A DNA stretch of 64,000 nucleotides. Origin: Alisma plantago-aquatica (taxonomy: Eukaryota; Streptophyta; Magnoliopsida; Alismatales; Alismataceae). Below are positions 7,948-20,310 of this stretch, piece by piece. The translations under genes and the position numbers were made by a program. The stretch spans positions 1,060,534,244 through 1,060,598,243 of the forward strand of contig OY856412.1 in the NCBI GenBank assembly GCA_963693085.1, given 5' to 3'. How positions within the stretch are numbered: position 1 is the first letter of the stretch; each line of letters starts with the position of its first letter. Under the pieces are notes generated by a model. The model ran no database searches. It was not told the DNA's origin and saw only the letters and a list, made by a program, of their open reading frames with translations.

Positions 7948-10900
7948 ATGTCTGGACCACAGGAGGAGTACGAGGCAAAAAGTAGTGTTGCTACACCTCG
8001 AGAAGGTGCAAGGAACCTAGAAATAGAGCAACCTGTGCTGGAGCCACCTTTAGAGCCACCTCAGTTTGACCCAGCTGACATGGGAAACCCAGCGGTTCAG
8101 ACCATGTTTGGGAAGTTTATGACTGCCATGACACATATCACCGACAGGATGCCCATGCCTGCACCTAGGGCACCTGTCCAGTCTGAGGGTCAAGGTATCG
8201 GTAAAACGTTCGAGCGACTTCGTCGGGTCGGAGCAACTGAATATTTTGGAACAGCTGACCCTGCTAATGCTGATCTGTGGTTAACTGAGTTGGAGAAAGC
8301 TTTCAGAATCCTTAACATCCCCGAAGGTGAGAAGGTTAGACATGCTGTCTATCTTCTCAAAGGTAGTGCTGGTCACTGGTGGACCATGGAAGAGCAGAAG
8401 AGGCCTGGAATAGAGATCTCGTGGGAAGACTTTCGTCGGGAATTTGTCTGCAGATATTTTCCAAAGACCTTCCTGGACGAGAAGATCTCTCAGTTTGAGA
8501 GACTGAGACAGGGTATGATGAACATTAGTGAGTATGAGGCTAAGTTCATGGAGTTGTTGCGATTCTGTCCGCATATGGCTACCACAGATGAAGAAAGGAT
8601 TAGGAGGTTTGAGAAGGGTTTGAATGCCGACATGACTACTCCCGTGTCTGCACTAGAAAACCGAGAGAGATTCTCTACCTTTGTTGAGTCAGTCCGAAGG
8701 ATAGAGAGATCCGTAGTCGAGAAAAGACAAACCCAAAAGAGATATCCACAGTTCCAGGGATCTTCATCTAGAGACTTTAAGAAGCCTAGATTCTCTGCAC
8801 CTACACCTCCACCACCCAGATCGAGTTTTCAGACTCAGTGGTCCCCAAGTAGAGGTAGAGGAAGAGGTTTACCGCCACGAGAGAATCACAGTTCAACATC
8901 AATATCGGTCACAGGACCGCCAAGACCACAACAAATGGAAAGAAGTTGCTATAACTGTGGGAAGGTGGGACATCTGATGAAGGACTGTAGGTCTAGGCCT
9001 GTCAGTGTGACACAACCTCTGAGGCAGGATCAACAGGGATCACAGAGAAGGCAGTCTCAAGGAGCAGCTAGAGGACGTGGGCAAGCGTCTCAGGCTGGAT
9101 CGTCAGCACCAACTCAACCTCAGGCGACAGCGAGGTTCTATGCTATGAACCCACCAGAAGTAGTGGTCAATCCACAGGTTGTGGCAGGTCAGATGGAGCT
9201 TTTATATTCTGATATGTCTAAATCCTGTGTGGTATCTGTTTTGATTGACCCGGGAGCTACACACTCTTTTGTCACTCGAAGAGTGATTCGTAACTGCAAT
9301 ATGATAGTTAGTCATAGGGCAGATAGCTTGTTGCTTGAAACTTCGTTGAGAGGATCTGCTGTTTTGCAAGAGGTATGCTCTCCCTGCATCCTCTTCTTTT
9401 CCGATCATCGCATTCAAGTGGATCTTGTACCACTTGATATGCAAGGATTTGATATAATCCTGGGGATGGATACCTTGGAAAGGTATAGAGTTGTCTTGGG
9501 TTGTGAATCCAAGCAGGCTGTGTTTGCTGATGAGAGCAACACATGGATCTTTCAAGGAGAGAGAAAGATTATACCCACCTATCTTGTGTCTTCTATGGTT
9601 GCTGATAAGCTGATGAGGCAAGGATGTTATGCATTCTTGGCCCATGTGATAGATACCACCATGAAGAGTCCTAACCTTGCTGAAGTTCCTATAGTCAGGG
9701 AATTTGAAGATGTATTTCCTGAAGAACTTCCAGGTATGCCACCGCCTCAGGAAATTGATTTTGAAATCAATTTGATCCCAGATACCCAACCTATAGCACA
9801 AACACCGTATAGGATGGCACCTGCTGAGATGGCAGAACTCAAGAAACAGCTTCAAGAGTTGCTTGAGAAAGGTTTTATCCAACCAAGTACTTCACCTTGG
9901 CGTGCTCCGGTCTTGTTTGTTAAAAAGAAGGATGGATCAATGCGGTTGTGCATCGATTACAGACAACTAAATAAAGTAACGATAAAGAATAAGTACCCTC
10001 TGCCAAGAATTGATGATCTTTTTGACCAGTTGCGTGGTGCAACCGTCTTCTCGAAGATAGACCTGAGGTCAGGATATCATCAACTTCGTATTAAGGACAG
10101 TGACATACCCAAGTCTGCCTTCAGGACAAGGTATGGTCACTATAAGTTCACAGTTATGTCGTTCGGACTAACTAATGCACCAGCTGCATTTATGGAACTC
10201 ATGAATAGAATCTTCCGACCTTTCCTCGATCAGTGTGTTGTTGTCTTTATAGATGACATCCTGATCTATAGTAGAGATGCTCAGCAGCATGAACAACATC
10301 TTCGTCAGGCTCTAACTTTGCTAAGACAACATAAGCTATATGCTAAGTTTAGCAAGTGTGAGTTTTGGATGCCGGAGGTATCTTTTCTTGGACATGTGGT
10401 ATCTTCCTCGGGAATTCGTGTTGACCCTAAAAAGGTAGAATCTGTTCTACATTGGGAACAACCGAAAACACCGACGGAGATTCGTAGTTTCTTAGGGTTG
10501 GCTGGCTATTATCGAAGGTTCATTAAGAACTTCAGTTCTATAGCCCTACCCTTGACGAAGTTGACCCGGAAAAATGTTCCTTTTGCCTGGAGTGATAAGT
10601 GTCAATAGTCTTTTCAGCTGTTGAAGGAGAGGTTGACAAGTGCACCTGTGCTTGTGCTACCTGAGCTAGGAAAAGGATATGTAATCTTTTGTGATGCCTC
10701 CAAGAATGGACTTGGATGTGTGTTGATGCAGGATAAACAAGTGATTTATTTTGCCTCTCGACAACTTAAGAAACACGAGGAGAATTATCCGACACATGAT
10801 TTAGAGTTAGCTGCTGTGGTTCATGCCTTGAAAATCTGGAGACATTATCTTTACGGAGAAACCTTCCATATTTTCACAGACCATAAGAACCTTAAGTATA

Positions 10901-12600
10901 TCTTCTCTCAGCATGACCTTAACATGAGGCAACGTCGCTGGATGGAGTTAATCAAGGATTATGATTGTACAATATATTACCATCCAGGAAAGGCCAATGT
11001 AGTTGCAGATGCCTTGAGTAGGAAATCAGCAACATCATCCTCTGATAGGGCACAATTAAACTCTTTAGTATGCCCTAGGAGAGATATGTTTATCTCCTTA
11101 AGGCAAGACAATGTACAGATGAAGGTGTCATAGATTGCCGGGTTGTTGGCTGAGATGCATATCAAACCCACCCTAAGAGAGAAGATTAAGGAGGCACATC
11201 AAGTTGATGTTGCAGTTCAGCAGATCAGATCTGAGTATGGTGATGAGAAGCAAGAAGGTTTTCATGAATCAGATGATCAAGTGGCATGCTATCATGGGAG
11301 GATGATAGTACCAGATGTAGATAACCTGAGGAAGTTAGTCCTGGAGGAAGCCCATTCTTCAATGTATGCTATGCATCCAGGAAGAACCAAAATGTATCGA
11401 AACTTGAAAGATATGTATTGGTGGCCTGGGATGAAGAAGGACATAGCTGAGTTTGTTCTGAGGTGTCCGGTGTGTCAGCAAGTTAAAGCTGAACACCAGA
11501 AGCCTGCAGGAACAATGCAACCTTTACCCATACCACAGTGGAAGTGGGATCATGTAACCATGGACTTTGTTGCTGGTCTACCTAGAACAAACAAAGGACA
11601 TGATTCCATTTGGGTAATTGTTGATAGGTTGACTAAGACAGCGCATTTCTTACCTGTCAAAACAACCTATTCTGCTGAAAGGTTATCCCAGTTATATGTT
11701 CAAGAGATAGTGCGTTTGCACGGAGTTCCTGTCACCATAGTTTCTGACAGAGGTCCTCAGTTCACAAGTCATTTTTGGGAACAGCTACATAGGACACTAG
11801 GCACCCAGTTAAGGTTTAGTACAACTTTTCATCCACAGACGGATGGACAGTCAGAAAGGACTATACAGACCTTAGAAGATCTGTTGAGAGCATGTGTTCT
11901 CCAGTTCACAGGAAGTTGGGATCTGCACCTAAGCTTGATAGAGTTTGCCTATAACAATAGCTATCAACATAGTATTGATATGGCACCTTATGAAGCCTTG
12001 TATGGCAGACATTGTAGATCACCCTTATGTTGGTAAGAGACTGGTGAACATCAGTTGTTAGGTCCTGATCTTGTACAGCAGACTACTGAAAAGATTAAAG
12101 TAATACAACAACAAATTAAGACTGCACAAGTTAGGCAAAAATCTTATGCTGACAAGCGTCGTAGACCGTTGGAATTCCAGGTTGGAGACAGAGTGTATCT
12201 TAAGGTCTCGCCTTGGAAAGGAGTCCTTCGTTTTGGAAGGAAAGGGAAGTTAGCTCCTAGATTTATAGGGCCTTATCCAATCATTGAACGGGTTGGAAAG
12301 GTAGCCTATAGACTAGAGTTACCACCAGAATTACAAAAACTACACCCTGTGTTTCACATTTCTATGTTAAGGAAATGTCATCCCGATACCGAGTCAGTTC
12401 TACAACCTATGGAAGTAGAATTGAATGAAGATATAACTTATGAGGAAGGACAGGTGTCAATCCTTGATAACATAATTAAAAAGCTAAAGAAGAAAGAGAT
12501 AAGTCTTGTAAAAGTTCTCTGGAATCACCGTGGTGTTGAAGAAGCCACTTGATAACTAGAGGAAGAGATGAGAAGGAAATATCCTACTCTTTTCTCTTAA
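7948..12600 (+). pseudogene. gag-pol: Gypsy-1 gag-pol polyprotein with four in-frame stops
   Basis: A single frame of 1551 codons from the first ATG after a 125-bp leader to TAA at 12598. Domains in order: Gag capsid (about 90-290); CCHC knuckle (334-347); protease with active site Asp-Pro-Gly at 434-436 instead of Asp-Thr/Ser-Gly; reverse transcriptase with a Phe-Ile-Asp-Asp catalytic box (Asp 769 and 770); RNase H (about 890-1030); integrase zinc finger (His 1136 to Cys 1173/1176) and catalytic core with first Asp at 1206, a Ser-Asp-Arg-Gly motif and a Glu in Asp-Gly-Gln-Ser-Glu; C-terminal chromodomain (about 1495-1550). Stops occur at 10606 (TAG), 11131 (TAG), 12034 (TAA) and 12550 (TGA), with no frameshift. 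Compared with the tandem copies, the first is CAG to TAG and the last TGG to TGA; the third replaces a Tyr codon. Tekay/Del assignment rests on the chromodomain pattern and long LTRs. Confidence 0.9.
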
Positions 12601-12633
12601 TATGTTTTATCGATTTCGAGGACGAAATCCTTG

Positions 12634-12648
12634 TAAGGGGTGGATAAT
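12634..12648 (+). other. Polypurine tract of gypsy-1
   Basis: A purine-rich stretch with core TAAGGGGTGGATAA directly precedes the LTR start TGTAACATCCC at 12650. Confidence 0.7.
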
Positions 12649-13339
12649 TTGTAACATCCCTGACCTGGGTTATGAATTAACCCTAGGTGTTTTGCCTAAG
12701 ATATGTAATTAAATCCTTGTGATTATCTTTTGGCATGTAATTAAGTTCCTAAGGAACATACATTTTCATTTCTGTCCTTTTTAAACAATGATTGTAGTAT
12801 TGTTTGGTAATACAGGGACCTATGTGAAAATTACCCAATTAGAGGGGTTAACTTGCAAATTACACAGGTTACGATGTTCCTCTAATAAAGAGACATCATA
12901 TGAAGGAATATGATGAGGTATGATGGATATCCCAAGTTTGGGCACCAAGGTGCAGCTTGTGGAGCAATCCTTGTGCTTAAACCCTAATTTTGGTGTAAAG
13001 TGCAATTTACCCAAAATGTGGGGTGTAACTTGTGCTATACACTTTCTAGAATATCTTTTATGACTCTTGACATCATTTAGAGAATAAAGGATGAGAGGGG
13101 CGCTTCTATTAAATAATTGGATAAGAAGGATGACCTTTGTAGTGAAAACACCTAGTATGAGTAAGAAGACCCTTCATATATGTACCTTAGTATGCATGTT
13201 GGTTTTATCTACCCTTAGATCTTGAGTTTTGATGAGCTTTGCATAATATTATCATGCTTGGACGTGCCTTATAAAGAAGAAGGGACTTAGATGAGAAATC
13301 TATGTTTTAGAGGTCCTTATGGTGGAAAATGACCTAAAG

Positions 13340-13347
13340 TATATAAG
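13340..13347 (+). promoter_or_regulatory. LTR TATA box of gypsy-1
   Basis: TATATAAG about 690 bp into the LTR, in a context (AAAG-TATATAAG-CC) typical of plant promoters. Transcription would start around 13370 and the transcript would include the two tandem arrays. Confidence 0.5.
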
Positions 13348-13858
13348 CCTAATTCCTTGTAAAAACAACCAAACGTATTCCCTTCACTTCCTCACTTCTC
13401 ATCTTTCTCAACCGACCAAGGCAAAGATCTGGAGCTCAGGGAAACGACCAACCTGTTCTAAGGTAAGAAAGCACCATCTCCTAGCTTGAATTCATGGGGG
13501 AAATCCTTGTATAAGGTTGGTTTCATGGTTAATTCACTTAGCTTTCTCTTCCTAGCCGATCCTTCCTAACCTTTCTTGAAGAAACAACCTTGGATGACCT
13601 GTGGAGCTCAAGCCACCATTAAAGTTTCGAAGCTTGAAAGTTTGGAGCTCTAGGAACAACGTTTGAGGCGGGTTTTATAACTCTACACCTTGCTTTGTTA
13701 TGCATACTTTTATTCTTGCAAATAATAGTTAGTTCTTCTTCTTCCCCATCTTTCTTTGCACTCTTGCAAGCTTTTTCGTGAAGAATAGACCTTGGTTTCA
13801 AGGTTGAAGATGAAGGGTGTTAATACCTATGTTGGTCCTTATCCAACTTTATCAAACA

Positions 13859-14590
13859 GGTTCACACTCGTTTCACCTCAAATGGGTTCACACTCGTTTC
13901 ACCTCAAATGGGTTCAACTCGTTTCATATTAAATGGGTTCACACCCGTTTCACCTCAAATGGGTTCACACTCGTTTCATCTTAAAGGGGTTCACACCCGT
14001 TTCACCTCAAATGGGTTCACACTCGTTTCATCTTAAATGGGTTCACACCCGTTTCACCTCAAATGGGTTCACACTCGTTTCATCTTAAATGGGTTCACAC
14101 CCGTTTCACCTCAAATGGGTTCACACTCGTTTCATCTTAAATGGGTTCACACCCATTTCACCTCAAATTGGTTCACACTCGTTTCATCTTAAATGGGTTC
14201 ACACCCGTTTCACCTCAAATGGGTTCACACTCGTTTTATCTTAAATGGGTTCACACCCGTTTCACCTCAAATGGGTTCACACTCGTTTCATCTTAAATGG
14301 GTTCACACCCGTTTCACCTCAAATGGGTTCACACTCGTTTCATCTTAAATGGGTTCACACTCGTTTCACCTCAAATGGGTTCACACTCGTTTCATCTTAA
14401 ATGGGTTCACACTTGTTTCACCTCAAATGGGTTCACACCCGTTTAAGCTCAAATGGGTTACACTCGTTTAAGCCCAAATGGGTCCACACTCGTTTAAGCT
14501 CAAACAGGTCCATACTCGTTTAAGCTCAAATGGGTCCACACTCGTTTAAGCTCAAGTGGGTCCATACTCATTTAAGCTTAAATGGGTTCA
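13859..14590. repeat. 26-bp minisatellite with 52-bp dimeric higher order
   Basis: About 28 tandem copies of GGTTCACACYCGTTTCAYCT-type monomers ending TYAAATG. From about 13935 to 14425 two monomer types alternate (CACCC...CACCTCAAATG and CACTC...CATCTTAAATG), giving a 52-bp period. From about 14440 a third type (GTTTAAGCTCAAATGGG) takes over. It lies inside the LTR downstream of its TATA box. Confidence 0.93.
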
Positions 14591-14906
14591 ATTAAAGGAT
14601 ACCTTGTTTTATGTAAACCCTAATGACATGATAGTGGTGATTTGGTTTATGTTAATCAATAAGGACTTAATCCAACTCTATCTAGAGTGATGTAATCACC
14701 ATTCATTAGGAAGGAGAGAGAGAAAGTACCATTTATGGTTAAAACTCAAATAAAGTACCTTCAATGTATATGAATATGCAGGATTAGGGTATGATCCACT
14801 TATGAGAGATCATGAAAACCCTAATTAAGATAATTGATGAGTCTTAACCTAATTTGAAAGCATCAATAATGATGATGTTTCTCATTCATGATGATGCTAT
14901 GAGAAG

Positions 14907-15290
14907 TGAATAGTAAACCCTAATTCTAGGGTAATCATGAGTAATGTGAATAGTAAACCCTAATTCTAGGGTAATCATGAGTAATGTGAATAGTAAACCC
15001 TAATTCTTGGGTAATCATGAGTAATGTGAATAGTAAACCCTAATTCTAGGGTAATCATGAGTAATGTGAATAGTAAACCCTAATTCTAGGGTAATCATGA
15101 GTAATGTGAATAGTAAACCCTAATTCTAGGGTAATCATGAGTAATGTGAATAGTAAACCCTAATTCTAGGGTAATCATGAGTAATGTGAATAGTAAACCC
15201 TAATTCTAGGGTAATCATGAGTAATGTGAATAGTAAACTCTAATTCTTGGGTAATCATGAGTAAATGTGAATAGTAAACCCTAGTTCATA
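14907..15290. repeat. 40-bp tandem array carrying a telobox in each unit
   Basis: Eight nearly identical 40-bp units (starting 14941, 14981 ... 15221) plus partial units on both sides. All but one of the full units contain the exact plant telobox AAACCCTAA (the last reads AAACTCTAA). Each unit also holds an inverted repeat CCCTA-ATTC-TAGGG, degenerated to TTGGG in two units. Single teloboxes flank the array at about 14616, 14817 and 15310. Confidence 0.92.
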
Positions 15291-16691
15291 GTAATATGTT
15301 GAAATGAACAATAAACCCTAAACTGATGTTATTCCTTTAAGCATGAATTGTATGATCAAGATATGAGATGAGGAATCATTATTCCTAATCATAATAAAAG
15401 GGTTGAATGACCCTAAATGATGTAAACAAGGGAATCTTACCCTTTGTAAGGACGCATAAGTATACCCTTTGAATTGAAGGATTAATTCTGTCTTATTGAC
15501 TGCTGGTCTGACTATGAATTGTTGATTATAATCAATTGATTTAATCTTGCAGGTTCTTAGAAGAAAATAATCATATCCAGGTAAGGATCATGACATCATA
15601 TTCATTGAAAGCATGTCAATAGCTTATGAATAGAAATAATTATGTTACCTAGATGCAAGTGGTATCATATGAAACTGATATGCCTTATGGACCATGAATG
15701 ACATCAAGGTCATGCTAATAGATGACTTGATGCTGACATGTCATTTGATAGCAAGTGTTATGATGATATAAGGGTATGAACACCTATGTTCCTGAATTAT
15801 AGTGATAAGATGATTAAGAATTGATATCCATCTGATAACTGATATGAGTAATACTTGTTACATTTAGTATTCTTCTGTTACAGCAATGTCTAGCACTTGA
15901 ATGTTTGGAAACATGTATGATGCTAAAAGAATACTGAAATGTACCTAATAACCAAGTTTAATCATATCATGTAGATCCCTGATCATAGATCCATCATTGT
16001 TAGAGTTTAAATGATGGTGAAACAGGTTTTCCTAAGGGAACTCCTAGATCACATACTTTAGAGTATGTGGGGGAATATGGATGTGTATATCCTTACATCC
16101 TAGTGTAGGAGTTGATGTGGATGTATCTTAATCCATCAACCCTTCACTATATGTTTATACCGGGATGATGTAACACTATTCTTCCAAGGGAATCTTTTAT
16201 ACCGCATCGATGAAAGATAAACATGAAATCTTTTGATAGAGAAGAGAGTGCAGAATGCCACTGTGACTCTAATAGCGAAGTACCAGAATACCCTGGTGAG
16301 CTATATTAGCAGGGACACTAGATGTCCTGCATGTTTATCCTCATTCTGACTGAGGTAGTTGAAGGTCATGAGAATCCGGCTCTTTCGATGACCTAGTATG
16401 ATACCGATGCGACTTACTAGTGATCGGTTGGAGCATGAGCGGTATACCTCATCTCCGCAGGGCATAATGATGTTTGTAAAACATAATCAACTGTGTAGCA
16501 TAACTTTTTAGGTTGAACTACGAGGAACATTGATTGATATTACATTGCTTGCTTTTAATATCCTATTCAAGTATTAGTATACAAGTTCTTCATATTCCTT
16601 AAATAAAGATGAGTATTTGTTATCAAGCCTGCTGTGATAACCTAAGTTACCTGCTCATGATATTCCTTTGATTGCTTTTAACAAAGTTTCT

Positions 16692-16737
16692 GGCGGAGAG
16701 TTATAACTCTCGCCGGGACAATTATTTAAAATTGTCT
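16692..16737. repeat. Twin hairpins in the gypsy-1 3' LTR
   Basis: The first arm pair is GGCG-GAGAGTTATAACTCTC-CGCC-like and near-perfect. The second is GACAATT/AATTGTC. The partner in the 5' LTR is at 7367-7420. Confidence 0.8.
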
Positions 16738-17147
16738 CACCCCGTAGATTTCTACCTTTAGGTGGACGTCGAGGTCGAAGGAACCGATCTGCAGGTGGAC
16801 AACAGCAACAACAGCAAATTCAGGAGCAGCAGTGATTTTAGGTGGAAACACTGTGCTGTCTAGTCTTGTAGTCAGAATAGTCTTATGTCGTCTCTGTACA
16901 CTCAAGTCCTAGGAGTTTGTTGATCTGAGAATTTTGAAATCTTGAGATTTTGTATCATGACGTATATAATCACTCGAGAAGTGATTTATCAGAGATGTAA
17001 ACAGTTCATCTTACTTTTATAAAAGGAGTTTTAGGTTTTTGAGATCTCGTTTTCGAAAAGTTTTAATTTCTCGTGATTTTCGTATTCCGCTATTAATTGA
17101 ATCACTTCAGCTATGTTTATCTTGTGTTTTGGAGATCATAGCCCACA

Positions 17148-20100
17148 AGTAATGTGGGCAATACCCCTCTCTCGTTTATGTTGAGAGGTGAGCTTACATT
17201 CTAGTTGCTTGGGCAACACCCACCTCTCACCATGGATTTGAGAGGTGAGGTTTTAGATAGATGATGACCTATGTTGAGGTGGATCCTTGTGGTTGCCTGA
17301 TTTGTGATAGAGGTTGTGCAAAACCCCTCTCTCTTAGTTGTTGAGATGTGAGCCGACCTTCTTGATCAATTAGGGTTTGGTGCCCTTGTGCTTGAGGTTG
17401 AAGATGACCTTGTGGGGTTGTGCTGCCCGATAGTTTTGTTTGGAGTTGTACCTTTGGGCAACATACCTTGTTGAGATAGTTGGCTTGGTGCCCGTTATGC
17501 TTTGGACGATATACCATGTATAGAGGATGCCCGATGCACCCCCTTGTCTTGAAATGATCTTGGCTGATAGGCTTTGATAGCTTGTTTCCCGACACAACCT
17601 TGGTCGTTATCCTTGTTTAGATAAGCTTCGGCGATATGGTGTGGTTCCCAGGATGGCTTTGGCCGATACCACCATGTCTTAGTTGAGCTTTGACTTATAT
17701 AAGTGTTGGACGATGTGGCTTCATGCCCGACATGCTAACCCTAGATGATGGATGTTATGATGCTTCATGGCCATGCACGACACCACTCTTGGGTGTCATG
17801 GGTACCCTGGCCGATAGGGTTAACCCTCGGATGATGCTGAGATGGTTGAACAATAGGGGGGCCTTGGGAGACACCCGTTTGGTCGATATGGCTCATGTTG
17901 AAGGTTAGTCGATAGTGAAATCTAACCCTAACCCTAGCTTGGTGCCCGATAGACCCTTGGCTGATAGCCATGGTAGTGCTGCACGATATACCTTGGTGCT
18001 GGCTGCCTGACACCATGAGTGCTAATGAAACCTTGATGCATGTTAGAAGATGTGTAGTGTTGGCCGATATGGTGGTGAGTTGCCCTAGGGTGGGGTTGGA
18101 AATCCTAGCCGTTATACCCTTAGTAAGGGTATTGCTATACCGGGTACACCCTTTGATGAGGGATGGCACTTCTCTCCATGCTTAGTGAGGGTTGTAGGAG
18201 TTTTGGTGAGGGTTATGATAACCCAGAATGTATATAGTTGATGGTTCTCTTTTAATAATGATGATACAAGTGAAATATGTAACCACTTTGAATCCTGCAA
18301 ATATGTTGATAAGTTAAAATAATAAATTGTGAACCAGGAAGCTTGGAAGCATATGATGTTCCTATACATGTTGATATGACACGTGCATATGGTCACAAGT
18401 GTAAGGCATAATATATGCCCATGATTGATAATAATACTATGAATGATAAAGATTATGTGTGATGTACTCAGGGATGCTTCTTTATACTTGATAGTATAAT
18501 AATAATCTTGTTAATCCATGATGGCTTTAGTTATCTTTGTGAATGTGTGCACTAACCATGCAGGTATTTCATGTGGATTCATGACCTGGTAAGAGCTATG
18601 AGACATATGTGCTGGAATAGCACCATGTGGTAATATGGCAACAAGTTGATAGGTCTGAGGACCTGATATAAGACTGAGTGCCTAGTTGAGGTGTTATCCT
18701 CTGATGATGATATATGGGATGTGTTCCCAGGATGTTGATGCATGATTATGATGCCTTGAGAGGCAGTGGTTGATATCATGCGGGATTGAGGTCCCAAGAC
18801 AGTATGTTGATGACAATAATAATGTAATTCTATAAGGCTATGCTATACTTTGTTTTGCCTCAACAATTGGCTTAAAATATACTAATTAATTATAGATAAA
18901 CATATCAAGTAGTTTTCCCTGGCCATAGATCCATCATCGTCATAACCTGGTGATGGTGAAATAGGTTTATCCTACGGGATTACCTGGAGCGCATATTGTT
19001 AAATATGTGAGGTTTCCCCAAGCCTAAAATAGGAGGGTTGAGTGCAACTGTGGTTGCAGACTCAGGATATATGAAGCATGGTGAACAGGTCCATGGCTCA
19101 GGATATGTGATGATGAGCATGATGCGTTCATGGCTCGGATGTATGTACTAGCACCTATGATGAGGTGAGCTAGAGATATGGGTAGCTTGCGGAGCTGACC
19201 AAGAGGCTGAGGCCTATAAGCATAAGATTGCGATCTTGCTTGATGGTTCATGTATTGACCACGAGAAGGTGAGGTCATGGAGTCCGGATCTCCTTAGACC
19301 TTGTATGGCACTAGATTGGGCTTCGCAACCAATGGTTGGATTTGAGCAGTGAAGACTCACTTCCTCAGGGCATAATAAAATGTAATCCAGCTGAATGGTA
19401 TATCTTGCTTAGAGAAAAACACATAACATTGATTGAGGCCTTGCTTATATAGCTGATCTAGTTACACCTTGCATATATGTGTGTGATCCTTATATTTTGT
19501 AATAAGTTTTTATATAGCTTATCTTGTCAATCATGTTCCATAAAGAATACTTGGTTATATGCCTCCCGAATATCTTGGTAAGCTTGATGGTATTAATAGC
19601 TTCGCTCAGTATGCTTCTCTTGTTATACACTTTATTAGTTATCTGCTTTAACTTCTGAGGTTTTATAGTTTTGGCGGGGAGTTATGTTTCTCGCTGGGAC
19701 TGTGTGTCTCACCCCGCTGGTTTATACCCTTTTTAGGTGATCGCTCTAGACGCGGTGGTGGTTGTGAGGTTGCGGCTGAGCAGTAAGAAGAGAAGTAGAA
19801 GGCAAGAGATGGACATGTTGCTATTTTGGTGGTTTTGTAGTAGAGTCCTAGAGTCATCCATGTACTCTCAGGTCCTCGGAGGTGTTTTGATGATGTTTCG
19901 CGATGTCTTGTAGTTGTAATCTTTGTATAACCTGATGATGGTCGTACATGGCCGTTATGTATATAAACAGGTGTTGAACTCTGGTGCAAACGGTATAGCT
20001 GGTTCCAATAAGCTGTGTACCTATAACAAGGCTTGTCAATGTTTATATAACATGTTTCTCTATAGGATCTGGATGCAAAAGTACTCTCATGTATGCTTTC

Positions 20101-20196
20101 CTCAATCGGTTTTAATTAACCCGTGTTTTCGGTAATATGTGGTTCCGCACGTTTTCACATGTCATCTCGTTGTCTGTGTGATGGCGCGATGTCACA
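17148..20196 (+). repeat. LTR-1 of the gypsy tandem (3' part)
   Basis: Collinear with 27363-30405 and 47157-50240. It contains degenerate short repeats around the core CCGATA (about 17500-18130), two CCCTAA telomere-like units (about 17928), a conserved stem box GGCGGGGAG...CTCACCCCGC (19673-19716), and ends GATGTCACA before the primer-binding site. Several frames of 60-130 codons occur on both strands but repeat only as LTR copies, so none is called. Confidence 0.88.
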
Positions 20197-20203
20197 GTTG
20201 GTT

Positions 20204-20215
20204 TGGTATCAGAGC
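20204..20215 (+). other. Primer-binding site of internal region 2
   Basis: A perfect TGGTATCAGAGC seven bases after the LTR end, complementary to initiator tRNA-Met. Confidence 0.92.
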
Positions 20216-20293
20216 TCTAGGTTCACTGAGTCTACAGGGATCTAGGACTAGGTTTGCGTATGTTCTTGTGAGTTTTCTAGATTTTCTTACAAT

Positions 20294-20310
20294 AACCTTC
20301 TGCCCTCAGT
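20294..20310. repeat. Target-site duplication of the LINE, left copy
   Basis: AACCTTCTGCCCTCAGT, 17 bp, repeated exactly at 21468-21484. The uninterrupted site is seen in internal region 3 at about 30502. Confidence 0.93.

Larger units (their letters stand above)
6259..17147 (+). mobile_element. Gypsy-1: Ty3/gypsy chromovirus, Tekay/Del-like (left end outside window)
   Basis: Partial 5' LTR (6259-7821), primer-binding site, one gag-pol frame ending in a chromodomain, polypurine tract, full 4.5 kb 3' LTR (12650-17147). Its 5' LTR is cut by element A. The element itself sits in the first LTR of the downstream gypsy tandem: sequence from 17148 (AGTAATGTGGGC) continues the host LTR seen uninterrupted at 27363 and 47157. 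The target duplication is probably AGTAA, with the left copy outside the window. The two LTR ends differ at a few per cent of sites by eye, so it is older than element A. Confidence 0.88.
12650..17147 (+). repeat. 3' LTR of gypsy-1 (about 4.5 kb)
   Basis: Begins TGTAACATCCC and ends GCCCACA. It contains a TATA box (TATATAAG, 13340-13347), a 26-bp minisatellite (13859-14590), a 40-bp telobox array (14907-15290), and the stretch shared with the partial 5' LTR. Neither tandem array can be seen in the 5' LTR because that part lies outside the window. At 4.5 kb it is long for a Tekay-type LTR. Confidence 0.9.

Noticed and set aside
9202..9882. 226-codon minus-strand frame within gypsy-1
   Set aside because: It lies wholly antisense to the protease-RT coding frame, which has clear catalytic motifs; no domain recognised.
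13859..15290. CRISPR-like appearance of the tandem arrays
   Set aside because: Repeats are directly contiguous with no unique spacers, inside a plant LTR; they are minisatellites.
17928..17950. Interstitial telomere-like CCCTAA repeats (also about 28163 and 47960)
   Set aside because: Only two to three units, identical in all three LTR copies, so part of the LTR and not a chromosome-fusion trace.
17765..18169. 134-codon minus-strand frame in LTR-1, with similar frames at 28008 and 47802
   Set aside because: Occurs only as LTR copies, contains no recognisable motif, and its ends vary between copies.
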